A DNA stretch of 64,000 nt from G963676655 sp963676655 (GCA_963676655.2 CAXXKX010000003.1:682001-746000), one strand, 5' to 3'; positions 37,729-50,107 are shown, counted from the first letter of the stretch. The notes: a model not told the origin generated them from the letters alone. Made by a program: numbers and translations.

Positions 37729-37884
37729 GTAAAAATAACTTATAATGCCGTTTTTTTATCAATTATATTAAAAATTCAAAAAAAAAGCTCATGACTCAAT
37801 AAGGGTTGGGAGGAGAAGATAAAGTGAACGGGGTGGACACTGTGAGGAAGGTCGATGGGGAATGGACATAGTGGACTTGTTTAA

Positions 37885-37944
37885 GTCTGTGCTTGTTCGT
37901 GTTTGTCTGTGCTTGTTCGTGTTTGTCTGTGTTCGTTCGTGAGT
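37885..37944. repeat. Three tandem 20-bp repeats
   Basis: A 20-bp word beginning GTCTGTGCTTGTTCGT occurs at 37885-37904, 37905-37924 and, slightly changed, 37925-37944, followed by the related GTGTCCGTGT. A similar phrase, GTGTCCGTCCGTGT, appears at about 56420. It does not look coding. Confidence 0.8.
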
Positions 37945-37953
37945 GTCCGTGTG

Positions 37954-37994
37954 GCAGGCGGGACGCCTGCGAAGATGCGGACGGAGACGTCCGC
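37954..37994. repeat. Two perfect hairpins with unrelated arms
   Basis: GCAGGCG-GGA-CGCCTGC (37954-37970) and GCGGACG-GAGA-CGTCCGC (37977-37994) stand side by side between the 20-bp repeats and the composite hairpin array. They share the short-loop, perfect-arm style of the other extragenic hairpins but not the CGT loop. Confidence 0.75.
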
Positions 37995-38027
37995 GCTCCC
38001 AGGGAGGTTCGCTTTCCGTTGTAAGAA

Positions 38028-38211
38028 CCGCTTCCGTAAGGAGCGGTAGCGACTGGAGTTTGAAGCGGAGTATCGTGGTTCTTCGTAAGAACCGCTTCCG
38101 TAAGGAGCGGTAGCGACTGGAGTTTGAAGCGGAGTTTCGTGGTTCTTCGTAAGAACCGGAGTTTCGTGGTTCTTCGTAAGAACCGGAGTTTCGTGGTTCT
38201 TCGTAAGAACC
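38028..38211 (+). repeat. Array of composite hairpin elements (constant stem + CGT-triloop hairpin)
   Basis: Two 64-bp tandem units (38028-38091 and 38092-38155) each contain a stem closed by CCGCTTC/GAAGCGG, an 8-base linker ending TCGT, and the hairpin GGTTCTT-CGT-AAGAACC (38077-38093 and 38141-38157). Two further copies of that hairpin with its GGAGTTTCGT linker follow at 38168-38184 and 38195-38211, with a 27-bp period. The array ends exactly where the T run of the rRNA terminator begins. Apparent reading frames here only translate the repeats. Confidence 0.85.
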
Positions 38212-38252
38212 AAAAAAAAAGCGTTTGTAGAAGATGCAAATCTACAAACGCT
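38212..38252 (-). terminator. Intrinsic terminator of the rRNA operon
   Basis: Read on the minus strand, the 12-bp perfect stem AGCGTTTGTAGA / TCTACAAACGCT encloses an 9-base loop and is followed by an uninterrupted run of nine Ts. It starts about 16 bases after the 5S 3' end. Confidence 0.93.
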
Positions 38253-38268
38253 GGTAAATTGAAAAAAG

Positions 38269-38376
38269 TCCGGCATCGTGCTACTCTCCCGCAAGGCAGT
38301 ACCATCGCCGCTGGAGTCCTTAACAATCGTGTTCGGGAAGGGAACGTGTGTGACAACTCCGCTATGGACACCGGAC
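38269..38376 (-). rRNA. rrf: 5S ribosomal RNA
   Basis: The minus strand starts GTCCGGTGTCCATAGCGG and ends with the complementary ATGCCGGAC, closing helix I. The conserved interior (CACACGTTCCCTTCCCGAAC, and GGCGATGGTACTGCC with GCGGGAGAGTAG) is typical of bacterial 5S. About 108 bases; the ends could extend a few bases. It is the last gene of the rRNA operon. Confidence 0.94.
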
Positions 38377-38391
38377 AAAAAATTCAACAAA

Positions 38392-38460
38392 TCAGTTTAC
38401 AGTTTACAGTTGCCAGTTGCCAGTAAAACTCACAACTCACAACTATCAACTCTTAACTGA
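38392..38460. repeat. Word-like repeats in the 23S-5S spacer
   Basis: The spacer between 23S and 5S contains doubled short words: CAGTTTACAGTTTACAG, TTGCCAGTTGCCAG, then ACTCACAACTCACAACT. The same words (CACAACTCATAACTC) recur beside the frameshifted S23 gene at 53.8 kb. No coding or structural role is evident. Confidence 0.65.
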
Positions 38461-38552
38461 TAGTATAATTAAAAGAAGGATTAGAAAGGTCAAATTCCGC
38501 GTTAATCAGCGATTATGCTGAGATAAATTGACCGATAAAAGTCATTTATTAT

Positions 38553-38589
38553 TTTTTAGATAGCTTGAATGAATCAAGCGATCTAAAAA
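38553..38589. other. Hairpin just after the 23S 3' end
   Basis: TTTTTAGATAGCTTGA pairs with TCAAGCGATCTAAAAA (one A/G mismatch) around a 5-base loop, 6 bases from the 23S 3' end. It may be a processing signal of the 23S precursor; the flanking A and T runs also make it resemble a bidirectional terminator, which would be surprising ahead of the 5S gene. Confidence 0.55.
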
Positions 38590-38595
38590 GAGGTG

Positions 38596-41526
<2,931 letters not shown>

Positions 41527-41640
41527 ACCAAAAAATATTAATTTTTCGGCTTATTATTTCAACTAAGTTGCTTTTTTTTGCGGTATTAGACATTTTCTAA
41601 AACCTTCTTCAATTATCAAACAACACTACCGCTGCGCGGT

Positions 41641-41671
41641 AATTAGAAATTAGAAATTAGAAATTAGAAAT
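41641..41671. repeat. AATTAGA word repeat in the tRNA-Ala/23S spacer
   Basis: Four to five copies of AATTAGAA in tandem with a 10-base period. An almost identical run lies at 58365-58394 between groES and groEL. It occurs inside a region that must be transcribed as rRNA precursor. Confidence 0.75.
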
Positions 41672-41745
41672 GAATTCTAAAACTAAGCTAATTCCTTATA
41701 TTATAAGGCTTGCGCCGTATAATCGAAATCTTTGAAACCCTTTTT

Positions 41746-41806
41746 TCGCTTCCGCAGCGCTTTAGCGCGGAGTTTGAAGCGATCCATCGCCGTCCGTCGA
41801 ACGGAC
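41746..41806 (+). repeat. Composite hairpin element adjoining tRNA-Ala
   Basis: A stem TCGCTTC/GAAGCGA (41746-41752 / 41776-41782) with an inner GCGCTTTAGCGC hairpin, the linker TCCATCGCC, then the hairpin GTCCGT-CGA-ACGGAC (41792-41806). The outer pair is T-A here and C-G in the five other copies, a compensatory change. The hairpin ends at the base next to the encoded CCA of tRNA-Ala. Confidence 0.8.
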
Positions 41807-41883
41807 TGGTGGAGCTACAGGGATTCGAACCCTGGACATCCTGCTTGCAAAGCAGGTGCTCTAGCCAACTGAGCTACAGCCCC
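41807..41883 (-). tRNA. tRNA-Ala (anticodon TGC)
   Basis: The minus strand folds as a standard cloverleaf: acceptor GGGGCTG/TAGCTCC, D arm GCTCAGTTGGCTAGAGC, anticodon arm CCTGC-TTTGCAA-GCAGG giving TGC, and T arm CAGGGTTCGAATCCCTG. The 3' CCA is encoded. It lies in the 16S-23S spacer as in most bacterial rRNA operons. Confidence 0.97.
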
Positions 41884-41898
41884 GTAAATTCAATTGAG

Positions 41899-41926
41899 AA
41901 TTTGTAAATTTGTAAATTTGTAAATT
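41899..41926. repeat. AATTTGTA word repeat between the two tRNAs
   Basis: AATTTGTA is repeated three times with an 8-base period, immediately upstream (in the transcript sense) of tRNA-Ala. It belongs to the same class of AT-rich word repeats as 41641-41671. Confidence 0.65.
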
Positions 41927-41981
41927 AATTACAGCTCAAAATTTACTCCTTCAACTAAACATTACCGTCCGTCATCTTTTT

Positions 41982-42048
41982 CCGCTTCCGCAAGGAGCGT
42001 TAGCGACTGAAGTATGAAGCGGTTCATCGCCATCCGTCGTACGGATGG
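41982..42048 (+). repeat. Composite hairpin element adjoining tRNA-Ile
   Basis: A stem CCGCTTC/GAAGCGG (41982-41988 / 42016-42022), linker TTCATCG, then CCATCCGT-CGT-ACGGATGG (42030-42048). The 8-bp arm of the last hairpin takes in the encoded CCA of tRNA-Ile, so element and tRNA overlap by three bases. Confidence 0.8.
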
Positions 42049-42122
42049 TGGGCGTACCTGGATTTGAACCAGGGACCTCGTCCTTATCAGGGACGCGCTC
42101 TAACCAACTGAGCTATACGCCC
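42046..42122 (-). tRNA. tRNA-Ile (anticodon GAT)
   Basis: Minus-strand cloverleaf: acceptor GGGCGTA/TACGCCC, D arm GCTCAGTTGGTTAGAGC, anticodon arm CGTCC-CTGATAA-GGACG giving GAT, T arm CCTGGTTCAAATCCAGG, encoded CCA. It is the first tRNA in the 16S-23S spacer, followed by tRNA-Ala. Confidence 0.97.
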
Positions 42123-42203
42123 GTTTAGTTCAAATCCTTACCGTTGGTATCTATCTTTTCAGACTTCAACTAAAGGGGTTCATTTCAATTCTTCAAACAA
42201 CAC

Positions 42204-42230
42204 GTTTGAAAACTGAATAGTATGATGCAG
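42204..42230 (-). other. 3' strand of the 16S precursor processing stem
   Basis: These 27 bases, downstream of the 16S gene in the transcript, are complementary to 44063-44089 upstream of it, with two G-U pairs and no mismatch. The pair encloses the 16S sequence and is the expected RNase III-type processing stem. Confidence 0.85.
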
Positions 42231-42360
42231 ATTAACTTGATACCGTTACCGGTATCCATATCCAACCTGGTTGCGACCTGGTTGGAACTCATCCGTATCC
42301 TGATAACTGGCGGTTAATGTCGCTTGCATTATGCAAACGATCTGTACCAGATCAGGATTA

Positions 42361-43889
<1,529 letters not shown>

Positions 43890-44062
43890 AAATTGTATTT
43901 TAAACCGATCAGACGGTTTATATACTTTTCAGAAAATTTAATCTTGCTTAAAAGATTAAAAATACTAATTCCGCTGAATTAGTATCAGGAACTACAAGAA
44001 TGTTATTCTTATAGACCGGAAGACGACTAAGACTTCCGGATTTTCAAAGGTTTTTCGTTGAC

Positions 44063-44089
44063 CTACATCATACTATTCAATTTTCAAAC
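44063..44089 (-). other. 5' strand of the 16S precursor processing stem
   Basis: In the transcript sense this begins GTTTGAAAATTGAATAG. It pairs with 42204-42230 over 27 positions without mismatch if two G-U pairs are allowed. The two differences from perfect complementarity are both C/T changes that keep pairing, which supports selection on the RNA stem. Confidence 0.85.
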
Positions 44090-44152
44090 ATCTCACGGAG
44101 ATTTCACTCCGCTCAAAACTGTCTTGCAGTAAGCGCGACAGATTTTTAATTT

Positions 44153-44180
44153 ATCATACTCTTTAAATAATGCAAATCAA
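44153..44180 (-). promoter_or_regulatory. Putative rRNA operon promoter
   Basis: On the minus strand TTGATT (44180-44175) and TATGAT (44158-44153) are 16 bases apart, a good sigma-70-type pair. Transcription would start near 44146, giving a leader of about 255 bases before 16S, long enough to contain the processing stem. Confidence 0.6.
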
Positions 44181-44254
44181 GTTTATCACTTTTTTTGAAA
44201 AATTTCTCACATCAGCCGTTGAGGCGATGTCAAGCAAGAGTTTGTATTGATTAC

Positions 44255-44290
44255 AACACGCTGTTTTCTGCAGCGGCTCATAATATGCCA
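44255..44290. repeat. 36-bp direct repeat upstream of the rRNA promoter (copy 1)
   Basis: Starts AACACGCTGTTTTCT and ends TAATATGCCA; matches 44410-44445 at 31 of 36 positions by eye. It lies 75 bp upstream of the putative -35 box and contains a CGCTG..CAGCG inverted repeat. It could be an activator site or a duplicated upstream element. Confidence 0.6.
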
Positions 44291-44409
44291 CAACCTTGAA
44301 TTTTTGCAAATCGGAAACGTTATTTTTTTCAGATTTTTTTCAGGCCGGGTTTCAAGCTTGAACACTTGAGACCGGGAGCATATCAGGATTCTTGATTATT
44401 TATCAATTT

Positions 44410-44445
44410 AACACGCTGTTTTCTTTAGCGGCTTTTAATATGCCA
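44410..44445. repeat. 36-bp direct repeat upstream of the rRNA promoter (copy 2)
   Basis: Second copy of the element at 44255-44290, 155 bp away in the same orientation. It is followed by a shared word TTTTGCAAA in both copies, so the duplicated segment may be longer and partly diverged. Confidence 0.6.
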
Positions 44446-44643
44446 TCAAGCAGGGATTTTGCAAACCCAAATCTAATAAATTTTACAAAAAAGTAATCGT
44501 AATCACCCAAAAATGTAACATAACCCGCTATCCAGCAGCTAAATGAACCCAAACAAACTTTTCCCAAGAAATCTCCCCCTCAACCCCTCGCAAGCATGTT
44601 TTAACCCGACGGCCAAACTACCCAAGCAAGAAAATCACCGCAT

Positions 44644-45957
44644 TCAGACCTGGTCGCCAGGATGCTTTGTATACTGTTTTTGCAGCATATGGGCCAGTCC
44701 AATTGCAGCCAAAACAAGTAATGGCATATCCATAAAAGGAACGCGATGCCGCATTATTACATGAACAAGGGAGTGGGCGCTCCAGCCGCAAATAAAAACA
44801 ATCAGCAGCGGAATTAGCGGTTGCAACTTGCGCAGATTTTTTAAAACCCAAAAGCCCTTTGCAGCCAATAATAACAGAATTAAGTTGTATAAAGTAACGA
44901 TTGTAAAAGGGAAAATCCCGTGGATACCTGTTACCGGCCATGGGCGGATAAAGTGCCAGGCTTTCAGGAACAGCAATTTCAGCCAATTGAAAAACCCCAT
45001 CTCACGTACTTCATTGTAGAATTTTGTTTTCCAGAATTCTTCCTGAGCTTGAGGTGGTAGATCTTTTTTCAAATCTTTTGCCCACGCAATTGACTGTCGC
45101 CAGGCGATTTCCTGATTTGCCAGAAACTCTTTCCCTGTGGATGATTGATAAGCATCAAGATTATGCCGGTTGTTCCCCAGCCATAGATTGTAGCCACCGA
45201 AAAATGATGTGAACCGCCAGGAGTCAAAGTGAATTTTACTACGAATAGACAAAGGGGCAACTACCAGCAGGAAGCTAAGAAGAATGAGCAATGGATTCAA
45301 CCAGTTTTTTTTGTTTTTATATTCAAAAACGCAACACACTAGAAACGCCAACGGTAATATCAATGCCGCCGTCGGCCGACACCAAACGGCAAGTCCTATG
45401 GTAATTCCAATTAACGCGCACCTGTACTTTCCCGGCTTCATCAACCATGACAGACAAAATAACGTCAAGCTAATGGTAAATAATATCTCGGTTGAAAAGC
45501 GCAGCGAATATATATTAAATAAAGGATGGATCTGCAGTAATCCCAGCGCCAGCCAGGCCGCCAATGTGGAATCGCTGATCTTTAATGTTAAAAGGAAGAC
45601 AAGAAAGGACAGAATACCGAAAAAGACAGCTTGAAGAAGCATCAGAGGGATCAAGGAAGAGGAGTTGAATAATAGAACTCCGGCTCCAAAAGCCGACAGC
45701 AGCAGAGGGCGAAACGCTTCCGGTACTGCCTTTTCCCTTGGAGCCTCAAACCAACGGACTGTTTTTATTTCAAAGCCTTTTCCGGACGCAACCGAAACTG
45801 CCAATTCCCGGTAGTCCCATCCATCATTAGCCAGAACAAAACCTTTGTGTTGTTCAGCCATATAAATATTTGCAATTATACGCAAAACGCTGATGACAAG
45901 TAAAACCCAAAATACCAGCTTATATTGTTTTACAAAAAAAAGATATTTCTTCTTCAT
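44644..45957 (-). CDS. GT-C-type membrane glycosyltransferase (ArnT/PMT-like)
   Basis: A protein of about 437 residues with roughly ten membrane helices. The first periplasmic loop has ANDGWDYRELA, acidic residues in the position of the GT-C active-site Asp, and GLAVWCRPTAALILPLAF is typical of PMT_2-type enzymes using polyprenyl-phosphate sugars. I chose ATG 45957 with AGG about 6 bases upstream; a longer frame from 46023 has no ribosome site and adds a non-hydrophobic leader. It stands alone but near other envelope-glycan genes. Sugar and acceptor are unknown. Confidence 0.83.
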   Translation of the reverse strand: MKKKYLFFVKQYKLVFWVLLVISVLRIIANIYMAEQHKGFVLANDGWDYRELAVSVASGKGFEIKTVRWFEAPREKAVPEAFRPLLLSAFGAGVLLFNSSSLIPLMLLQAVFFGILSFLVFLLTLKISDSTLAAWLALGLLQIHPLFNIYSLRFSTEILFTISLTLFCLSWLMKPGKYRCALIGITIGLAVWCRPTAALILPLAFLVCCVFEYKNKKNWLNPLLILLSFLLVVAPLSIRSKIHFDSWRFTSFFGGYNLWLGNNRHNLDAYQSSTGKEFLANQEIAWRQSIAWAKDLKKDLPPQAQEEFWKTKFYNEVREMGFFNWLKLLFLKAWHFIRPWPVTGIHGIFPFTIVTLYNLILLLLAAKGFWVLKNLRKLQPLIPLLIVFICGWSAHSLVHVIMRHRVPFMDMPLLVLAAIGLAHMLQKQYTKHPGDQV

Positions 45958-46023
45958 ATTGACCTGTTTCCAAATTGATTTATTTAATATGTCACTACCG
46001 GTAATTATTACAAACCTTAACAT

Positions 46024-46430
46024 ATCATATTAATATTATAATTCTTCATGTCATGTAATCTGATTGCTCCGACAAAAGTCGAGAATGCCGAATTGCTGCG
46101 AATCACGCCCTGCGTTCAACGCTTTTGAAAAACTCCGAATCGTTTTTCAAAACCATCACTCCGGGCGAGCTGAACTGTTTAACATGCAATAAATTGCTTA
46201 ACTTACTTTCGCCGCAAGCGGCGACCAACGCTCCTGCGTTGGATCCAGTCCGGCAACGTGCCGGGGCGAAATAATTTAAAAATTTTTCTTTCTTTTTTAC
46301 TTTTGTCGTTCGCTTCCAATCACCAATATAATCATCCCCAAAAAATATTTGCATCAACGTTTTCATAAGATATATTAAGCCTGATGTTTTAAGTACGCAT
46401 ACAAATAGTTCAACATTAAACGAGGGGAAT
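46024..46430. other. Intergenic region with hairpin cluster
   Basis: About 400 bp between divergent genes. Besides the hairpin cluster at 46123-46264 it is AT-rich and should hold both promoters. A minus-strand reading frame at 46103-46474 crosses the hairpins and overlaps the next gene; I do not accept it. Confidence 0.6.
46123..46264. repeat. Cluster of four perfect hairpins, one with a CGT triloop
   Basis: TTTTGAAAAAC...GTTTTTCAAAA (46123-46152, 8-base loop), CGCCGC-AA-GCGGCG (46210-46223), CCAACGC-TCCT-GCGTTGG (46225-46242) and, on the minus strand, CCGGCA-CGT-TGCCGG (46250-46264). The last has the same arms as the hairpin after groEL (56665-56679) and is preceded by TTATTTCGCC, matching the linker of the composite elements. 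Confidence 0.75.
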
Positions 46431-46889
46431 ATGAATATTTTCAATAAAAAAGATGTGATCTGTCCGAAATGCAAATGTCATTCACTGGAACCCCACAAAG
46501 AAAACGATCTGCCTTTTGAGCTCGATACCTGCTCCAACTGCAATGGCATCTGGTTCGACGTCGGGGAACTCGCGGAGGCGTTAGATGGAATTGGAATAGC
46601 GGAACTTGAAATACCGGAAAAGGCTGGATCAACCCTGCGGCGTTGCCCCAATTGCGAAAAAACCATGATGACTTTTTACTACCCCCAGACTTACGCCCGG
46701 GTTGATATGTGCCGTACATGTCATGGAATCTGGCTTGACGCCAATGAATTTGAAGAGATCAACGCGGTCAGGAAAAAACTGTTGCAGGATGGCAAACTTG
46801 ATGGACATCCTTCTTTGAAAGGTTCAGTTAATTCGCTTATCGTCCTTGTCAACCGGGCCGTCAACGCGGTTTTTCACAAGGAGCAATAA
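46431..46889 (+). CDS. Zinc-ribbon (zf-TFIIB) protein
   Basis: A 152-residue cytoplasmic protein with two zf-TFIIB-type motifs: CPKCKCHSL...CSNCNGIWFD (residues 11-45) and CPNCEKTMM...CRTCHGIWLD (71-105). Each has two CxxC pairs for one zinc ion. The G-I-W-x-D signature after the second pair is diagnostic. The function of this family in bacteria is not known. GGGG lies about 5 bases before the ATG. It is transcribed alone. Confidence 0.9.
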   Translation: MNIFNKKDVICPKCKCHSLEPHKENDLPFELDTCSNCNGIWFDVGELAEALDGIGIAELEIPEKAGSTLRRCPNCEKTMMTFYYPQTYARVDMCRTCHGIWLDANEFEEINAVRKKLLQDGKLDGHPSLKGSVNSLIVLVNRAVNAVFHKEQ

Positions 46890-46991
46890 GTAACTGCCGA
46901 AGAACGAACTCTTTTCAGTTTTTTAAAGGACAGGATACAGTTTGTATCCGTAATTAAAGATTGGTTCTGTTTTTATAAAGACGAAGATAAA

Positions 46992-47942
46992 TCAGTTATC
47001 AACTATTTTATCAATGAAGAATTTCGGTCGGGCCTTGACTTCACTGTATACTTTGCCAAGGTAAATACCGCAAATACCTATGCACAGGAGCTGAACTCCG
47101 CCAAGAAAGTAAATCGAGGTAACAATAGCGGCCCAGCCGGGGACGGTAACTCCCATGAAGTACGAGATAACGCCGTATAAAATCCCCAGACAGCTTGTCC
47201 CGGAAATGATAATACCCAAAATTGAGATGAAGTACAACGGCACAATACTGAAAGAAGTTATCCCGTCACAGGCGAATGACAGCATCTTTAATAAAGGATA
47301 TTTGGATTCCCCCTGCATACGTTTTTTACGCTCATAATACACGAACGATGATTTGAAGCCAATCAATTTAACAACACCCCGCATAAAAAGATTCACTTCA
47401 TTATACTCAGACAGCTTTTCCAGGGCGCGTTTGCTCATCAAACGGTAATCCGCATGATTATGAACAATATCAACCCCCATGAATTTCAGCAGGGAATAAA
47501 AAGTCAACGCGGTTTTGCGTTTGAAAAAGTTGTCATTTTCGCGATTATTTCTCACCGCGTATACGATATCGCTGCCATTGGTAAAATCAGCAATCATCTT
47601 GTCGATAACGGAAATATCATCCTGCAGGTCGGCATCTATTGAAACTGCACAATCGCTTTTATCCTTTGCATACATCAGCCCGGCGTAAAGAGCGTTTTGG
47701 TGCCCGCAATTTCGTGAAAGCTTCAGCCCGGCGGCATGTTGACCATGCTTTTCCTGCAAATCACAGATCAAATCCCATGTATTATCATTGCTTCCATCGT
47801 CGACAAAGAGAATTTTGCTGTTTTCTGAAACCTGTCCGGCCTCGACCAGCGACAACAATTTTTCATACAGACATGAAAAGCTGTCCGGCAGCACTTCATC
47901 TTCATTATAACATGGCACAACAATATAGAGAATTAGGCTCAT
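46992..47942 (-). CDS. GT2 family polyprenyl-phosphate glycosyltransferase
   Basis: A protein of about 316 residues of the GtrB/dolichol-phosphate-mannose-synthase type. VVPCYNEDEVL, FVDDGSNDNTWD and SIDADLQDD give the GT-A fold and DxD metal site; two membrane helices follow in the last 90 residues. It transfers a sugar from a nucleotide donor to undecaprenyl phosphate, providing the donor for GT-C enzymes such as those at 44.6 and 48-55 kb. ATG 47942 has AAGG 6 bases upstream and is preferred to ATG 47948, which overlaps that site. Confidence 0.93.
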   Translation of the reverse strand: MSLILYIVVPCYNEDEVLPDSFSCLYEKLLSLVEAGQVSENSKILFVDDGSNDNTWDLICDLQEKHGQHAAGLKLSRNCGHQNALYAGLMYAKDKSDCAVSIDADLQDDISVIDKMIADFTNGSDIVYAVRNNRENDNFFKRKTALTFYSLLKFMGVDIVHNHADYRLMSKRALEKLSEYNEVNLFMRGVVKLIGFKSSFVYYERKKRMQGESKYPLLKMLSFACDGITSFSIVPLYFISILGIIISGTSCLGILYGVISYFMGVTVPGWAAIVTSIYFLGGVQLLCIGICGIYLGKVYSEVKARPKFFIDKIVDN

Positions 47943-48292
47943 ATTCATCCTTAGATTTTATGATATCCTGAAACAATGACTGTTTTTCCGATTATTTCAA
48001 GTTCATTCCTGCATCAGAATACTGATAAATATAAAACACAATCGGGAAAAAGCAATCTTAAAGCATACCATATAACGGCCTACTAGATTTATTGTTCAAA
48101 TATTGACAAGTCTTTCCGGAGATACGATGAATGACTTGAAAATGCGTGATTGGGTGCTATCAGTAATGCTTAGTACATAGAGACAGGATTTATGTATGAA
48201 CGCTCTCTCACAACCGGGAATTAAACGTAACAGCCGGAAAATCAGCTGGAATATCCTTTTAACCAATAATTGTTAAAGTCAAAGATATTAAA
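47943..48292. other. Intergenic region, no clear content
   Basis: About 350 bp between divergent genes. It should contain the promoters of both. One short frame (ATG 48196, 26 codons) ends 17 bases before the next gene and could be a leader peptide, but has no supporting evidence. No repeats or hairpins stand out. Confidence 0.4.
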
Positions 48293-50107
48293 ATGAAGAA
48301 AAAAATCAGCTCCATTCTTCAGTCTTCAATGCAGTCTCCAGCCTGTCGCTGGTACGGAATAGCTTCACTGGCGGTAATTATCGGCTGGCTGCCGTGGATA
48401 TTTTACTCAAGCTCCATATGCATCGGTGATGATTGGTCTTCGTGCTACAATTTTTATGAAGCTGTACGAAAGTCAATAGTTGAATACGGCCAGTTTCCGT
48501 TTTGGCATCCATGGCATCTGGGAGGGTCTCCTTTATTCGCTCGTCCTCAAATCGGGGTATTTGCAATCGAAACGGTATGCTCCTGCCTTTTTGGAACAAT
48601 CCGGGGAATTAATCTTGCGACATTTATTTACGCATTTATCGGCATGACCGGAATGTGGTATCTCTCTGGTGACATTGTCAAACGTTATCCGGTTCGATGC
48701 TGGATGGCAATTCTTTTCGGCTTACAAGGAACCTTGCCGATACATCTACTTGGCGGACACGTCATTATGTCGACCGCAATGTGGATGCCCTGGCTGTTTT
48801 TTGCCGGCTTCAGATTGCATCGCTCTTATAAATGGGGACTATTCATGGGGCTTATCGGCGGATTGATGTACCTGGAAAATATCCACTATTTGAGCGCGAT
48901 AAACAGCACTGTAGCGGGAGTGATCGTTGCAGTCGAACTGATCAAACACCGAAAAGAGCTTTCATTTTATTATAATATAGCAGCAGGCGGTTTACTGTTC
49001 ATCTTTCTTGCGGCCTACCGAACCATCGTCACCTGGGAGCTATTTTCGGAATTTCCGCGAAATGCTACTGATGGAGCGTCTATCAGTCTCTGGACATTTA
49101 TAAAAGCTCTCGTCTACCCCGGACAGTATTATGATAATATGGGCTGGGTAATTCAAGATCTCTGGCACTGGCATGAAATCGGTTGCTATCTGGGCATTAT
49201 TGCATTACTGATGTTCCTGCTTTCGTTCCGTAAACAACTTAAGTGGTATCACTGGGGTTTTATCATCTCTTTGCCGTTGGCGCTTGACTCAAAACACATA
49301 TACCTGCCCGGATACTGGGTGAGCCAATTACCGATATATAAAAGTCTGCTGGTAATCACCCGTTGGCGGTTTGTCACTACATTATGCATCATTACCGGGG
49401 CTGGGGTCGGAATGGAATACATTTGGAGCAAACTGCCGGAAAAACGCAAGTTTATCATCCCGGTATTGATATTAATTTCTGTTTCCGGACTGATCTATAA
49501 TTTATACTTTTTATGGTTCAAGATGGACCGTACGACCGAACAACAGGCACTATCGACGGTTCCCTATCAGTCCAAAACCATAATCAACTCCAATAACTGG
49601 AAATTAAACCGTTACGCAGCCTGTGCGAAAGGAGTCGGTATGGTCAGCACATATGATCCACTGCTGGACTGGAGCAAGGGAGCGCTTCGAACGGTCAGGT
49701 TAACCGTTGAAAATCCGAAGTATCCAGGGGAAATATTCACCTTACCTCCCAAACCTCTTGAGGTTGACTGGAGTCCAAACCGAATTAGCTTAAATCCACC
49801 AACCGGCTGCAAATTGTTTATCAACCAGAATCCTTCCCGTTACTGGCGGGTAAATGGTAAAAAATTATTCCCGAACGGACATGAATTTGATATGCAGTCA
49901 ATTATTCTGGTAACCATTGCCACTCCTGGAGAAAAAATATTCACTTTGCGTCCCGCTTTGCATGAAGCGGCACTAGGAATAACCTTTGTCGCCGGCCTGG
50001 CATTGCTCATCCTGCTGGCAACTCCTGCCGCATACGCAAAATGGCTTAAACGAAACGAAACACAAACATCAAATGCCGAACTTGATAAAAATACTGAACA
50101 AGATTAA
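48293..50107 (+). CDS. GT-C/YfhO-like multi-pass membrane protein (paralogue 1)
   Basis: A 604-residue protein with about 11-12 membrane helices. The first outer loop has CIGDDW, acidic residues where GT-C enzymes place their catalytic Asp, followed by QFPFWHPWHLGGSPLFARPQ, the P-x-W-x-P-x-x-x-G-G motif of YfhO-type proteins. A soluble C-terminal domain of about 150 residues (LFINQNPSRYWRVNGKKLFP) sits before a last helix. It shares a clear, end-to-end resemblance with the genes at 50073 and 53877, pointing to local duplication. YfhO-like proteins glycosylate wall or lipid-linked polymers. No good Shine-Dalgarno is visible. Confidence 0.82.
   Translation: MKKKISSILQSSMQSPACRWYGIASLAVIIGWLPWIFYSSSICIGDDWSSCYNFYEAVRKSIVEYGQFPFWHPWHLGGSPLFARPQIGVFAIETVCSCLFGTIRGINLATFIYAFIGMTGMWYLSGDIVKRYPVRCWMAILFGLQGTLPIHLLGGHVIMSTAMWMPWLFFAGFRLHRSYKWGLFMGLIGGLMYLENIHYLSAINSTVAGVIVAVELIKHRKELSFYYNIAAGGLLFIFLAAYRTIVTWELFSEFPRNATDGASISLWTFIKALVYPGQYYDNMGWVIQDLWHWHEIGCYLGIIALLMFLLSFRKQLKWYHWGFIISLPLALDSKHIYLPGYWVSQLPIYKSLLVITRWRFVTTLCIITGAGVGMEYIWSKLPEKRKFIIPVLILISVSGLIYNLYFLWFKMDRTTEQQALSTVPYQSKTIINSNNWKLNRYAACAKGVGMVSTYDPLLDWSKGALRTVRLTVENPKYPGEIFTLPPKPLEVDWSPNRISLNPPTGCKLFINQNPSRYWRVNGKKLFPNGHEFDMQSIILVTIATPGEKIFTLRPALHEAALGITFVAGLALLILLATPAAYAKWLKRNETQTSNAELDKNTEQD

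Larger units (their letters stand above)
43890..44643. other. rRNA leader and upstream region
   Basis: About 750 bp without genes. It holds the 16S leader with the processing stem (44063-44089), the putative promoter (44153-44180), and two 36-bp direct repeats further upstream. Between 43930 and 44040 several smaller stems are visible (e.g. ACTAATTC / GAATTAGT). I see nothing definite from 44446 to 44643. Confidence 0.6.

Noticed and set aside
38141..38211. Regular 27-bp repeats that at first resemble a CRISPR array
   Set aside because: The units abut with no variable spacers and are simply hairpin plus linker; no cas genes are present.
37796..38460. Several reading frames of 60-190 codons on both strands between the XRE operon and the 5S gene
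   Set aside because: They translate the 20-bp repeats, hairpin array and 5S region (e.g. repeated RSFVVLRKN), with no ribosome site and no protein-like composition.
46103..46474. 123-codon minus-strand frame before the zinc-ribbon gene
   Set aside because: It overlaps the start of the zinc-ribbon gene on the opposite strand and translates the hairpins.
48196..48276. 26-codon leader peptide frame before YfhO-like paralogue 1
   Set aside because: Only a weak ribosome site, no attenuator structure and no composition bias; not distinguishable from chance.
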